From contig CM053249.1 of NCBI GenBank assembly GCA_028583405.1, positions 33,516,808 to 33,580,807 of the forward strand: a stretch of 64,000 nucleotides of DNA. The letters are read 5' to 3'. The translations under genes were made by a program, and so were the position numbers. The first letter of the stretch is position 1; every line of letters starts with the position of its first letter. This DNA comes from Pogonophryne albipinna. Lineage: Eukaryota > Chordata > Actinopteri > Perciformes > Artedidraconidae. The notes under the pieces were generated by a model. It did no database searches and was not told where the DNA came from. It saw only the letters and a program-made list of their open reading frames with translations. This document shows, piece after piece, positions 34,405 through 45,307 of this stretch.

Positions 34405-35809
34405 CAGGGGTGCCCAACCAGTCGATCGCGGAGAGATTCCCAGTCGATCGCGAGATGTGTCTAAAAATAGAACAACAATGTTCTGTTTTATCGTTAATGT
34501 CCTGTAACATAATCTTCCTGTGCCAGAATAATGCACTTGAACGCATCAAAGCTTTGTGATTGGCCGGCGTGACCCCATGTGTCGGGGCGTGGTTGGTGGG
34601 CAGTGAGCAGTGCACTAGTTCGCTGAAGTTGTCCGTGTCATCGGGAGTGACAGTCTTGACGCACAAGACCGCAATTATGGCAGAAGCAAAAAAGCCCAAA
34701 ATATATAATTTTCACTCCGAGTGGGAGGATGATTATTTTTGTATCTATTCCAATTCAAAGTCCATCTGTCTCATCTGCGATGCGAGCGTGGCTTTATCGA
34801 AGAAGGGTAATTTAGGAGCGGCATTTCAAAACAGTGCACAAACGCTACGAGACGGAATTCCCTCCCAATTCTGCCCTACGCTCCCAAAAGGGGAGGGACC
34901 TGAAAGGACAGCTAAATGCACAGCAGTCCATTTTCACCAGGCCCAACAACAAGAGCAAGGCTGCTACCAGAGCATCTTATCGTGTCAGTCACGTTCTTGC
35001 GAAACACATGAAGTCTTTCAAAGATGGCGAAGTTGTGTAAGAAGCATTCCTGGAGGCTGCCGACGCGCTTTTTAGGGACCATAAAAATAACTGAAGCATT
35101 TCAACAGGTTTTTGATATAATAAAAACTCAAGTTGGATACCGTTATTAATCAGCTGTAAGTTTTAGTTTGTTTGAACTTATTCATTATAATTATTGTACA
35201 AAATGGTATAAGAATGCAAACTTAAATTGATTATAGTCTATTATCAATTCAGGTTAAAAAACTAGTGTTGCTTGCATCCTATTTTAAAGGCATTTCTTTT
35301 GATATTCTACTAAAATGCAACAAAAAAAGGGTTTGATTCTATTAATTTTTTCTTTTTTATTGCACTTTGGCAGCAGATTCCTGTGTAGCTTCAGATCTGA
35401 GTTGTCTTATTAGTAAGCCTAATTTATACTTTTGTAGCAACACTATTTTTATATAATGGCAAAGAAAGAGTCTTTTCTTTTTTCCCTGTGTCATATGTGG
35501 CAGCACTGTTCAATGTTTCTTGAAAACATTAGGCACTGTAGTATGTGACGTGCGAATAAACTCCAACTCTGTATCAACAACACTGTTGTGTAACTTCAGT
35601 TAAATACTTGTATGTGTGTAGATTAGAAAGAGGTAAGATAAAGGATCTGCAGTATTTTATGAAGTATTCATCGTACAGAGGTCAGTTTTATACAAGTAGA
35701 AGTGTGTATTTACCTGGCTGTCAGTAATGATCTCTATTTGGACTGGTAGATCTCGGCAGACTGGCAACTTTAAAAGTAGCTCTCGGTTCAAAAAAGGTTG
35801 GGCACCCTG
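34405..35809 (+). mobile_element. hAT deletion derivative
   Basis: 1,405 bp with the perfect 8 bp duplication ACTTAGAC (34397-34404, 35810-35817). Left end CAGGGGTGCCCAACCAGTCG, right end GGTTGGGCACCCTG. It keeps only the N-terminal transposase coding region; the catalytic part is deleted. Confidence 0.92.
34677..35090 (+). pseudogene. hAT transposase N-terminus, frameshifted
   Basis: From the ATG at 34677 the frame reads KPKIYNFHSEWEDDYF, then SICLICDASVALSKKGN, a BED-type zinc finger start. A frameshift near 34820 moves the continuation to another frame (KRYETEFPPNSA, then SYRVSHVLAKHMKSFKDGE), followed by a stop and the deletion. The histidine half of the finger is scrambled, so DNA binding is probably lost. 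Confidence 0.85.
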
Positions 35810-36621
35810 ACTTAGACTAAAGTGAACTATCTAAACATTCAGAGTCCTTTACCTCACTGAGCTGCAGTTATCAGCCACTCAGTCTGACTGGAGAGGACTC
35901 TCCCTCCACATCATTGTAGAAACATCTTCTTCTAATATCCGTTAGAGCAGCTAGCACCAGATGCTAATAACAACAGCGCGTACCGGTCCCTTTCTCCCTC
36001 GCTCGCTCCCATGCTCACTCGTACTTTGGCTGTGAGCTGCGGGTGCCAGATAAGCCAACATCCCCCATTTTCATCACTTACAGCGCCCATCGTACAGGGC
36101 AAATGAACAGTGTAACCGGGATGAAAAGGGTGTTACATTTACTTAATTATGAATGTTGTTAAATCAAGCCCGAAAATTAGGATGAGCACCAACGGTCAAA
36201 ACATTTTTTTTTTCTCCCAGAGCTGTCAGCGCAGCGCCTCCACAGATCTGGCGCCCTAGGCGAACATCTATAACGCCAGTGCGACGGGCCGGCCCTGGTC
36301 TCAGGTTACGCTGTAGGAAGTGTAGGTACAACGCTACATCTCCCGCGCCGCCGCAGTCATACAGTATGCTACGGGGAGCGGCGAGAAACATTTCCTCAGG
36401 CATCGAAAAGCGGAACCGAAATTCACATGTCTAAATGATGCCGTTGGAATCGAAATGTTGGAACCGGTTCCAAACCGGAACCGGTTCTCGGTACCCAACC
36501 CTAGTCATCACTCCAACTGACATGCTCAGAGCAGCAGACTTCAGATAAAGGTTAATGGTCCTGCCCTCAACAGCTTTACGTCAATTATGGGGTGTCATCA
36601 TCATATGCCGTTTCCATGGAA

Positions 36622-36860
36622 GATCAAGAGAAGAGACAGAGGGCGATCAAGAGGAGAGAGAGAGGACGATCAAGAGAAGAGAGAGAGGGTGATCAAGTGA
36701 AGAGAGAGAGGGCGATCAAGAGAAGAGAGAGGGTGATAGAAGAGTGAGAGGGTGATCAAGAGAAGAGAGAGAGGGCGAGCAAGAGAAGAGAGAGAGAAGA
36801 GAGAGAGAGGGCGATAGAAGATTGAGAGGGCGATCAAGAGAAGAGAGAGAGTAATGAAAC
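36622..36860. repeat. purine-rich minisatellite
   Basis: Roughly ten degenerate units of GATCAAGAGAAGAGAGAGAG with GGC/GGT linkers. Almost all purine on the plus strand, so triplex-prone. Confidence 0.85.
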
Positions 36861-37583
36861 CTCCTAATGTAAAGTATAACTCCTATGAAAATGTTCAAAA
36901 AGTGCTCAAACTTCACATGTGTGCTAACAGTCCAGCCGTGAAGACATCTACGGGACATTTTTGAGATGTATTCAAATGCCGTTGCCATGGCAACACAATG
37001 CTCACCATGAAACACTGTTTTCTCATAACTTCAGTGAAAATGCTCGAAATGGCGACAGATCATTCGCCATCAAGTTAGTTCAAAAGTTTGCAGTTCAAAT
37101 ATTCTGCTGCTTTTCCAAGCCTTTTTACTTTCTTTTCTTCTCTCATCACACATTCAAGCCCCCAGTGTTCATGTATCATTTCAATCTAAATTCTTCACTT
37201 TCTTCTTACACATTAAATTTCAGCATAGCAGTTTAGCGTAAGCTTTTCAGCGTAAAGCATTCCCACTAGCAATTTCTTCAGGAATTGCATTCTCTAGTTG
37301 ATTTTATTACCCATCTTAAGACTGTACATATATTGGTAAATAAAATCCTTATTTTTGCACCTCAACCTGCATTCCTGATTGTTGCGTACCCTGGTCCTTC
37401 ACAGAAGGCATTTACACTCTGTCAAAGATGCTTTTGTGGAAGAAGAAATATATTGTTTAAAATCAGTAAAGTTCCCCTTTCAGTAATTGATTTAGTATTT
37501 TGTTTATATAGGACTAAATTTACCTTAATGTTTTACAAAGATCATTCAGTCTTACCCTGTAATTGTCTTCTCGTCCCTCACAG
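36861..37583 (+). other. last part of the Rag intron
   Basis: It contains a MITE-like end near 37256-37305 (GCATTCCCACTAGCAATTTC). It ends with the acceptor CTCGTCCCTCACAG. Confidence 0.5.
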
Positions 37584-37735
37584 GACTGATTGACTACAAC
37601 TTCCACTGCTTCAAGAAGGCCATCCAGGAGGTGTTTGATGTTCGAGTTCAGGTTCAACAAAACCGTAAACTGTTCAGTCAGAGGAGGTGGAGCAAACTCT
37701 CTATGACCAATGGAGTGCTGAGCAACCCCCACTGA
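37584..37735 (+). CDS. rragd: Rag GTPase C/D, final coding exon
   Basis: It follows the acceptor CCCTCACAG and completes the split Gly codon. It reads LIDYNFHCFKKAIQEVFDVR, then a divergent basic tail of about 30 residues (VQVQQNRK...GVLSNPH), with TGA at 37733-37735. The conserved first half is the last helix of the roadblock fold that contacts the partner Rag and Ragulator. The VR-x-V-x-x-x-RK tail is closer to RagD than to RagC as I remember the families, but the tail varies between paralogues, so the paralogue call is moderate. Together the two exons give about 100 C-terminal residues of a protein that is usually near 400. Confidence 0.93.
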
Positions 37736-38600
37736 TGACATCACATCAGACAGCCAAATGAACCCTGACACATCCTGGAGACTCCGTCCTGGTCCAGGTG
37801 ATCCTCTGAGGCTCCTGGATCTGCTTGATCATGTTTTTTTTGTTTATCTTGCTGGGAAACTCAATCCACATCAAATCCACCTCCATCGTCTCTGTCCTCA
37901 GAAGCAGTTTGTCTACAGCACAGAGGACAATCTTTCTTTTGATCTGGAGGACTTTTTCTACACAGTCTTTTGAGTAGACTCAACAAGAAGTACATGCAGA
38001 TTCAGTGACTTTATCTCTCTGTAGCAGGCGGCAGCAATGTGCGTCCCATCAATCCTTATACCGTTAATAAGTAAACTCATAAACAGCAAGTTATTTCCTG
38101 ATTTGATTTGCAAATTAAGATATTTTAGTCAGAAAAATGTGATGTGTATATAATATAAAATGACTATGTATAAAATGTTTCGTTTGATATTCTATGAAAC
38201 AGTCCATAAACACTTTCTTTATTTCATGTGAGTTAACATTGTTGGTTAATGATGCTAAAACCTACTGTATATCTGACTCAATCTAATAGGCATTATTGCA
38301 ATACAACCCTAAAATTAACACATTTACCAGACTTTTACCAGGACTTAAAACTTTTTTTTAGGAACAGTGGGGTTATTTTTACATTCATTTAAATGTTCTG
38401 GAAAATGTTTCACCCCCCATCAGCAATAATTACATCTGATATTACCTGCTGTTCTTCCCGAAACTCTGTGGTTTTCCTGTTTTTACATTATTCAGGGTAA
38501 CTTTATTAACAGCTTAAATGTCATTCAACAGAATTGTTCATTACATAAAATAATATGTAATAATACACCATATCCTAATAAAGAAAACATCCTTTGGCTA
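37736..38600 (+). other. rragd: probable 3' UTR of the Rag GTPase gene
   Basis: Non-coding sequence directly after the stop. A canonical AATAAA lies at 38577-38582 and could direct cleavage near 38600. Other AT-rich signals exist, so the end is uncertain. The next transposon begins at 38828. Confidence 0.5.
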
Positions 38601-38831
38601 AATTGATCACTTTTACTGTCCAATTCTAATGTATATTTACAACAAATCACAGCTTTATAAAAAATGTCATATCTATAATTCAAATCTAGGAACGTGGTCA
38701 GCATGTTTCTGCTTCCTCCCTGCTCAAGAGTTCTGATAGTATTTTCAAAAATGTTAATGAAGGCGACCCGGGACTGTATCCACTCGGGTTTGGAGGTTTT
38801 TCTCTTGTATTTATTTTAGGCCAGCCTTTAA

Positions 38832-39446
38832 CCTGTTAAGCCCGAGAGACCCCGGCAACATCTTGCAGGAAACAGTGTCTGAGGGCATGTTCATTTAATA
38901 AACTATGAATGTTTTATATCCATGTAACGGAAAGAAACTCATCTAACTGATCTTTTTTTTTTTTAAAACCCACAATGCTAACTCTGAATTAGCAACCAGC
39001 GAAAAATGCTAACAGATTTACTGCACCGAAACTCACTCATAAAACCTTATTATTTATCCATTCTGCACTTCCAACCCATCGATCTGATCGTGAGATGACA
39101 CAGAATCGATGGGTACCGACATTATCACTCAATGATACGAACTCGCGACTTTATAAACAAAAACAGACATCAAAACATGTGGCAAGTAAAAAAAAAGTAT
39201 AATTATAGTTTTTTTTATTAAAAAACTATAATTTACAGTTTTTTACTATGTTCAATCTGAATTTTCTTTAAAATCAAAAACATCTATATTGATTCTGACT
39301 CTTCTACATCCAACTCACAGGTTTATCATTACTTTGAGAAAAAAGATTATTAATTTACCCCTTTTAGAAGGGAAGATATGGTCATTTGTTCTGGGAATGT
39401 CGTTTTCGAGCCTGAGACCTGAAAAACAGGCTCAGGGCTAAACAGG
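38832..39446. mobile_element. TTAA-flanked MITE, short copy
   Basis: 615 bp, TTAA at 38828-38831 and 39447-39450, ends CCTGTTAAGCCC and GGGCTAAACAGG. Same family as 23144-25609 and lacking its 1.3 kb insertion, so it serves as the empty-site reference. Confidence 0.85.
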
Positions 39447-39450
39447 TTAA

Positions 39451-39940
39451 GCGTTTGTGGCACAACTCGTTTGAGATACTGCTTTTATTTAAATAACGGC
39501 TTTATGTATCTATTGACGTTTGTGATTAAATATATTTTAACATGATGCTGTGCCTGTTTCTTGAGCTTTTTAAGTACAAAGTAGAGTAGAAAAGGAACAT
39601 TGACCCTCAGTTTCTAAGCCAACACTGTTGGGGAATAATTTGCTTAGGTATTCAACCTTTGACACAGTACATCATTTTCTCCTTTCTCTGTCTCTTTTCC
39701 CACGGCACAGGTCTACGGCCTTGGGTATTGCTGCTATCTCTCTTAAGGAGGGGCAGCTTGGGCGCATTGTTGTTGCAGCTTATGACCGAGCACAAGCCGC
39801 CATGAGATAGTTTATTGTTCAGGGACATCTAGAAGCCCTTCTTTTTAGAAACGTAGGTTCCCTGGCGCACATTCTTTTCTATGGACGACAGCTCTAGTTA
39901 GATTCAGGGTCCATATTTGTTTAGTCTCGCTGATGAAGAA
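39451..39940. other. no firm feature; a possible terminal exon
   Basis: A pyrimidine-rich tract and CACAG at about 39700-39711 precede a 33-codon open stretch ending in TAG near 39810. I do not recognise the peptide and treat it as unproven. Confidence 0.3.
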
Positions 39941-40382
39941 TGTTGATTATTACACTCCAAACTGTAATAGTCCTTTATGCTATATAGTTGACTGCAAGTC
40001 ATGGAGAGTAATAAGGTATCCGTAGACCTTTGTATGAGGCATCTTTATTTACTCAACAGGTCTTCAGCCATGATACATACATGCGTCCTAGATGCGGGCT
40101 TGCATACACACCGTATCACTCTGCAGCCGCACCCTATCAGTAACGTCCTGATGGTATATGTGTGCGGCACTATATACTACATCCTCCTTTCTTACAATGA
40201 AAGTTGCATATATCATTTGCTGTAGTAAACATTCTATAACGGTCTCAATATTAACATTGTTCACTTGTTAACATATGAATATATGAAATTATATTTTGTA
40301 TGAACATTAACATGTCAACTTAGAATCAGTGTATATCACTCCAACATCCTCATATAAACATGAATCCTGTATATAAACAACA
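39941..40382 (-). mobile_element. 3' LTR of the Gypsy element
   Basis: 442 bp, TGTTGTTTATATAC...AATAATCAACA on the minus strand (inverted TGTTG/CAACA). An AATAAA lies near 40050 on the minus strand. The polypurine tract abuts it at 40383-40405, which fixes the U3 edge. Its partner LTR is absent, so the age cannot be read from LTR divergence. Confidence 0.8.
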
Positions 40383-40459
40383 CACCTTACTCTTCTCTTT
40401 TTTTTTTTTAGCAAATAGAGTAAGGATTTTAACGTATTAACTCTGTCTTAGCACAACGT

Positions 40460-41525
40460 TTAGCCTGAGCTAATTAGGAAATATTTGTATCCCTCAGGTA
40501 GTCGAATAAGTCGGCCACATCTGGTTCTTCTTGTGCTCTGCGGTGATGACATTTCACATTCAACAGTCTCTGACGTGTCTGCATCTGGCGTGCATAGTTG
40601 ATTGTCTTCAGGTAAGTCAGGTTCTGAGTCCATTTGGGCGTCGTGTGGTGTTTTCCTCAGATGTCTCCTGTTGCGCCTGTAGTGCTGACCTGAAGATGTG
40701 ACAACATCATAGGAACGTGGCTCATCTCTCTGTGCAGTGACCAAAGCTAGACGCCAACCCTGTTCAGTTTCCATGTGAACAGTACTTCCTGGTTGCAGCT
40801 CAGGAAGCGGCCTCGTTCCTCTGTCATAATACTGCTGCTGCCTCCTCTGTAGATTATCGAGAGTCGAGTGAGCATCCTTAGGCACAGCAGGCTGAAGCAC
40901 CACGGTGGAGCTCGGTAAGGTGCTCCTTAGCACTCTCTCCATGAGCATTTGTGCGGTGAGTATTGCATGCCTGTTACAGGTGTGTTTCTCAGGGTGAGCA
41001 GGGCAAGATGAGGGTCTGTGTTCGTTAGTTGTGCTTTTTTAAGAACATGTTTAACAGTTTGTACGGTCCTTTCAGCCAGACCATTGGACTGTGCATAGCC
41101 TGGGCTGCAAAGTTCCTCATTTCTTGACTCGCGAATGGGACATGGTCACACACTATCTCTTTTGGTATTCCTATCCTGGAGAAGACTGATTTCATTTTCT
41201 TAATGACAGTGTGTGATGTCTTGTCGTTAATGTTAAGCACCTCAGGATATTTTGACCAGTAGTCGACCATCAATAGGAATGATTGTCCTTTTATTTCAAA
41301 GAGGTCAGCCCCTATTTTGAGCCAAGGAAGCTCAGGAATGTCGTGTGAGATCAGAGGCTCCCTCTGGTTTCTGGGCTGGAACTGCTGACATGTCCCACAA
41401 TTATCGACCATTTGTTCTATCTCTCTTGACATACCTGGCCAGTACCAGTGCCTTCTGGCAAGTGCTTTTGTCCGCTGCATTCCTTGATGAGCCACATGTA
41501 ATGTTTGCAGCATGTCACTTCTCAT
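40460..41525 (-). pseudogene. Gypsy integrase
   Basis: From 41525: an HHCC-type finger (HVAHQGMQRTKALARR...CGTCQQF), then the catalytic core with GADLFEIKG (first Asp) and VCDHVPFAS (second Asp region, altered from the usual D-N-G-P). A frameshift near 41095 puts the Glu-containing segment in another frame. The C-terminal domain resumes in 40948-40460 (RTRPLPELQPGS, typical of the integrase end). Non-functional. Confidence 0.88.
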
Positions 41526-42841
41526 CGAGCAAACATTATCTCATCTATTACTGACAGGCCAATATTGAACCAGTTTAGTGTGTACTTGTTTTCTGTGTCG
41601 TGGCCAGCCCTGTCTGTGTGTTTCCTGCTGTAGTATTTCATCATTAGCTGTTCCACATTTGAGCTTTTGCAGCATCTCAGTGCTCAAAGCATATGTTGGC
41701 TCCAGAGCATAGACAACTTTCTCATCTGTGATGTCATCAACTGTTGAATGTTCATCACGTGTGACAGCTCGTGAGAGTGTGTCTGCAATCAGTAGGTCTT
41801 TACGACATTCAAGTCATATCGCTGCAGCTGGAGGAGCATCTGTTGGAGTCTGGAAGGAGCTGCTCCAAGCGGCTTTCTCAGAATGCTTTCCAGAGGTTTG
41901 TGGTCTGACTGCACATCCACTTTCAATCCGTACACGTACTGATGGAACCTCTTAACAGAGAAGACAATTGCTAACAGTTCCTTTTCTATTTGAGCATAGT
42001 TATTTTCTGTTTGTGTTAGTGCTCTTGATGCATAGGCAATTGGGTGGCCCTCGTGCATTAGACAAGCCCCCAAACCATATTTGGATGCATCTGCCTGTAT
42101 GATGAGCTGTTTCTTTGGGTCAAAATAACTGAGTACAGGAGCTGTAATGAGAGCATCTTTCAGTTGCTTCATCATGTTCGTGCTGCCACAGCCACACACT
42201 GTCTTTTCTCAACAACTGTCTCAGTGGTGCTGATATGGTGGCCTCACCTGGGATGTACTGAGCTAGGTATTTCACCATGCCCAGCAATCGCTGTAGTCCT
42301 GTTTTGTCAGTTGGTGTTGGCATGCCTGTGATAGCCTTGATCTTAGCGTTGTCTGCTTTAACACCATCTGAAGTGACAGTATGGCCCATGTAGTTGACAC
42401 TGCTCACTTTGTACTGTATCTTGTCTTTGTTGAACTTCACATTAGCCTCCTTTGCTCTGGCTATCACTTTCTGTAATATCTCATCATGTTCTTTCTCTGA
42501 CGATGCAGCAATTATCATGTCATCTGCAATGATGTGGATCCCTTGGATATTCCAAATGTCTCACAGTTGCGTTGCTGGAAAACCTCACTTGCTGACTTGA
42601 TCCCAAATGGAAGACGTTTAAAGCGGTATCTCCCCCATGGTGTGTTAAATGTGCACAGTAGGGATGACTCTTTATCTAGCTTTATTTGCCAATATCCATC
42701 TTTTTCATCCAGCACTGTGAAAAGTTTCTTACCAGCTAGTTTGCACAGAACTTCATCGGTCGTTGGAATGGAGTAGTGCTGCCTGAGTATAGCTTTGTTT
42801 AAGTCACTGGGATCCAAGCAAACCCGTAACTTTTTTCTGTC
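41526..42841 (-). pseudogene. Gypsy reverse transcriptase and RNase H
   Basis: RT palm motifs: FTVLDEKDGYWQIKLD, then FKRLPFGIKSASEVFQ, then the catalytic IADD motif near 42525 after a one-base frameshift. The connection holds NYMGHTVTSDGVK and LQRLLGMVKYLAQY. A second frameshift near 42195 leads to RNase H: IIQADASKYGLGA, YAQIEKELLAIVF and VQSDHKPLE. A further frame change near 41790 leads into the RT-integrase linker (IADTLSRAV). An in-frame stop at 42839-42841 separates this from the upstream part. At least four lesions. Confidence 0.92.
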
Positions 42842-43920
42842 TTATTTTTCTGTGATCATCAGGCTATTAATCCATGGTGTAGGCTCAGTTACCTGTACAA
42901 TAACATCAGCTTGTAACAAGTCATCGAGAGTGTCTCTCAGTCTGTCCATTACTGCCAGTGGTATGACAGGTGTGGCCTTGGGGTCAGTGTGGATGTGATA
43001 TTCTCCAGCAAACTCACCTAAACCCTCAAAGACAGTTGGGTGCTGAACTATGAGCTCCTCTTTTGTTGTGGGATCTTTCACTTCTATTGAGTCAATGTCC
43101 ACTCTTTTCACCAGGTGCAGTTCTTCACATGCCTCGTTTCCTAATATGGGAATGGATGAGTGCCTGGAAACATAAAATGTCAGACTTGCCTGTGTTTTGG
43201 GAGTGGAGCATTTGAGTGTTACCACCCCTTCCGGCTTCAATCTCATCCCTCCATATGCCATGTAGTGGAAATTTCATATTTCATCTTATATGTCTTATGT
43301 TACCTTATATGCTAAACCAAATGCTTCTCATAACATTGTCTAAAACACCTATACCATTTCCTGAGATGTGCTGTTCTTTATTCCCAAGCGCTTCAAGGCC
43401 ACAGAGCTGATTTGGCAGACTATGTTGAAACTACTCCTTTTTACTCAAAGTTTGCTACGGCTCAAGGACACGGATGTCTCACACAAAGTTGTAACTCCCA
43501 TAACAATATGAGACCGTGTGAAAGCAGATGTCCGAGCAAACTTTGTCTGCCCGCCTTTCTTGTATATAAGCTTTCTATTTTATGACTATTGCGCACACTC
43601 CTGCAGACTATCCTATACTCTGTGAGACCTGTGTCTTTGAATATATTCAAATAAATAACCAGAAAGACAACTCTGTTTGTTTCACCCATTTATTTGTTTG
43701 ACTTGTGTATCTCCACCGTATTGACTGGGTCTAAGATTTCCATAACAGCCACCAGCACTGTCTTTGTAGGCTGCAGTTTGAGGTGTGTTCTTCTTTCACG
43801 TCTGGCTTTTCGGGTCATCGCTGTGAATACTTTCAGTAGCAGGACGTTGGTCTCTGCTCCTGTGTCCAACTTAAACTTCACACACATGCAGTCAACATTT
43901 ACATTAGAATGCCACGACAT
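42842..43920 (-). pseudogene. Gypsy protease and RT N-terminus, split by an LTR
   Basis: 43920-43748 encodes the aspartic protease active site (FKLDTGAETNVL) and LQPTKTVLVA. The solo LTR (43261-43747) interrupts here. The frame resumes at 43260 with AYGGMRLKPEG, TLKCSTPKTQASL and SRHSSIPILG, then reaches the RT fingers (TEPTPWINSLMI). Counting the 4 bp duplication once, the reading frame crosses the insertion without shift, so the frame was open here when the LTR landed. Confidence 0.9.
43261..43747 (+). mobile_element. solo LTR inserted in the Gypsy protease
   Basis: 487 bp from TGTAGTGGAA to TTCCATAACA, flanked by the 4 bp duplication GCCA (43257-43260, 43748-43751). TATA-like TGTATATAAGC near 43562 and AATAAA near 43650 give plus-strand orientation, opposite to the host provirus. 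No internal region remains. Confidence 0.9.
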
Positions 43921-43927
43921 GTCAGCT

Positions 43928-45307
43928 TTAGACTTTCACTGTCCCAATATATAGGGTGTCTATTCCCGGAGAAACATCATGTACTGTCTTGTGATGTTGG
44001 GCTTTAGCTGACCTACACATTTTTGCATAGTGATTCTGTTTTCTACAATTATGGCAGGATACTCCGTATGCTGGACACTGTCTTGGCCAAGGCCGGATTA
44101 ACCATATGGGCAACCTGGGCAAGTGCCCAGGGGCCCTTGAGCAAAGAGGGCCCTCAGTGACAAGATGAAAAAAAAAATATATATCATTTTTTTTCTTTTT
44201 TGGGCACAACCTCACTCATCATACATTGTTTTAAATGACACTCACTCTTCGCCATAAATAACACAGCTTTTCTATAGGGTCAAATTAATATATTTTCTAA
44301 ACCGTCTCTGTACTGTAGGTCTCACTCAAGCCCCCAGGAAGTGCGCCGGACTCTGATGAGAATATTCGTTGTGGCCAAACGGCAGTACTACACCTCCGTT
44401 AGGTTGCTGGGCCCGGAAACACTTTTTCCCATTGATTTACATTGGGAAAGAGTGGTCTGTAAATCGTTGGATAATTTGTTTTAAACTACCCAGTATGAAC
44501 GTTTGTATAGCCCTTATTAAAAACATTAGGTCCTCAAGTTATAAAATGTGCTAATAACATTATTCTGAGAGTTATTTTCCTCAGCATTATGAACGCGCAT
44601 CTAACCCACGGGACCACGCTGCCCGGCATGTTCGTAACTAATAAAACTCCTTGTGTACTTGTACAGCCAGTCAGTCATATTTTGGCATTAAGTGGGGTGC
44701 TGCTCTGAGGTTTTGAGTGATATTACCTAGGTATTCCTGAGCCATACACTGTCTTGGGATCTTATCCATTGTATCTTTGTCTTGTGATTTTTTACTAAAA
44801 GGGCAAAAGGCTAGACCTACTTTGGTTGAACTATGTGGCTGAGTCCCTGCTTTTGACAAATGGGTGTGCGATTTGACATGCCAGATTGACTGAAAATTCT
44901 AAATATTGGTCATGTTGGTATGATTGGGTAGGCGTGGTGTTACTTGTTGGTACGTGGGTTGGGGGGGGCCATGAGCGCTCAGTGCCCAGGGGCCCCTGGA
45001 GGTACTAATCCGGCCTTGGTCTTGGCTGGTGTGATTTACCACATTGTTTGCATGTTTCATGTCTTTGTCCCATGTCTTGTGTACATTGTATAGGCGGTGT
45101 GCGTGTCTTTTGTCCTAGTCGACTATTCTTGTGAACTGCAAGTACAGACATCTCCTGGGCTGCTGCATTCATAGCTAGCATTTGAACTTTGGCCGTCTCA
45201 GCAGCTCTGCAGGTGTCTATGGCCCTTTCTAATGTGAGATTAGGTTCTCTTAAAAGTCTCTCTTTCAGTCTCTGGTCATTCATGCTAAACACAATCTTGT
45301 CTCTGAT
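43928..45307 (-). pseudogene. Gypsy gag nucleocapsid region, split by a hAT
   Basis: From 45299: FSMNDQRLKERLLREPN, then LERAIDTCRAAE, a capsid-end sequence typical of fish Gypsy gag. Then come two zinc knuckles: CKQCGKSHQPRQC, read across the hAT insertion at 44088-45018, and CHNCRKQNHYAKMC at about 44055-44012. Gag ends near 43928 with a stop, and the protease frame begins at once in another frame. Nucleocapsid fingers bind RNA. Confidence 0.88.
44088..45018. mobile_element. hAT non-autonomous element in gag
   Basis: 931 bp with perfect inverted ends CAAGGCCGGATTA / TAATCCGGCCTTG and the 8 bp duplication GTCTTGGC (44080-44087, 45019-45026). Next to the ends, TGCCCAGGGGCCC occurs in inverted orientation at both sides. 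Non-coding. Confidence 0.92.

Larger units (their letters stand above)
33881..36510. mobile_element. composite repeat split by a hAT
   Basis: 33881-34404 and 35818-36060 are, inverted, the same family as 17700-18130: shared GTTTGAGACCCACTGAGATA and GCTAGCACCAGATGCTAATA-like blocks. Near 36420-36508 a different hAT-type right end (GGTTCTCGGTACCCAACCCT) closes the cluster. There is a run of about 14 C at 33920. No intact gene. Confidence 0.55.
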
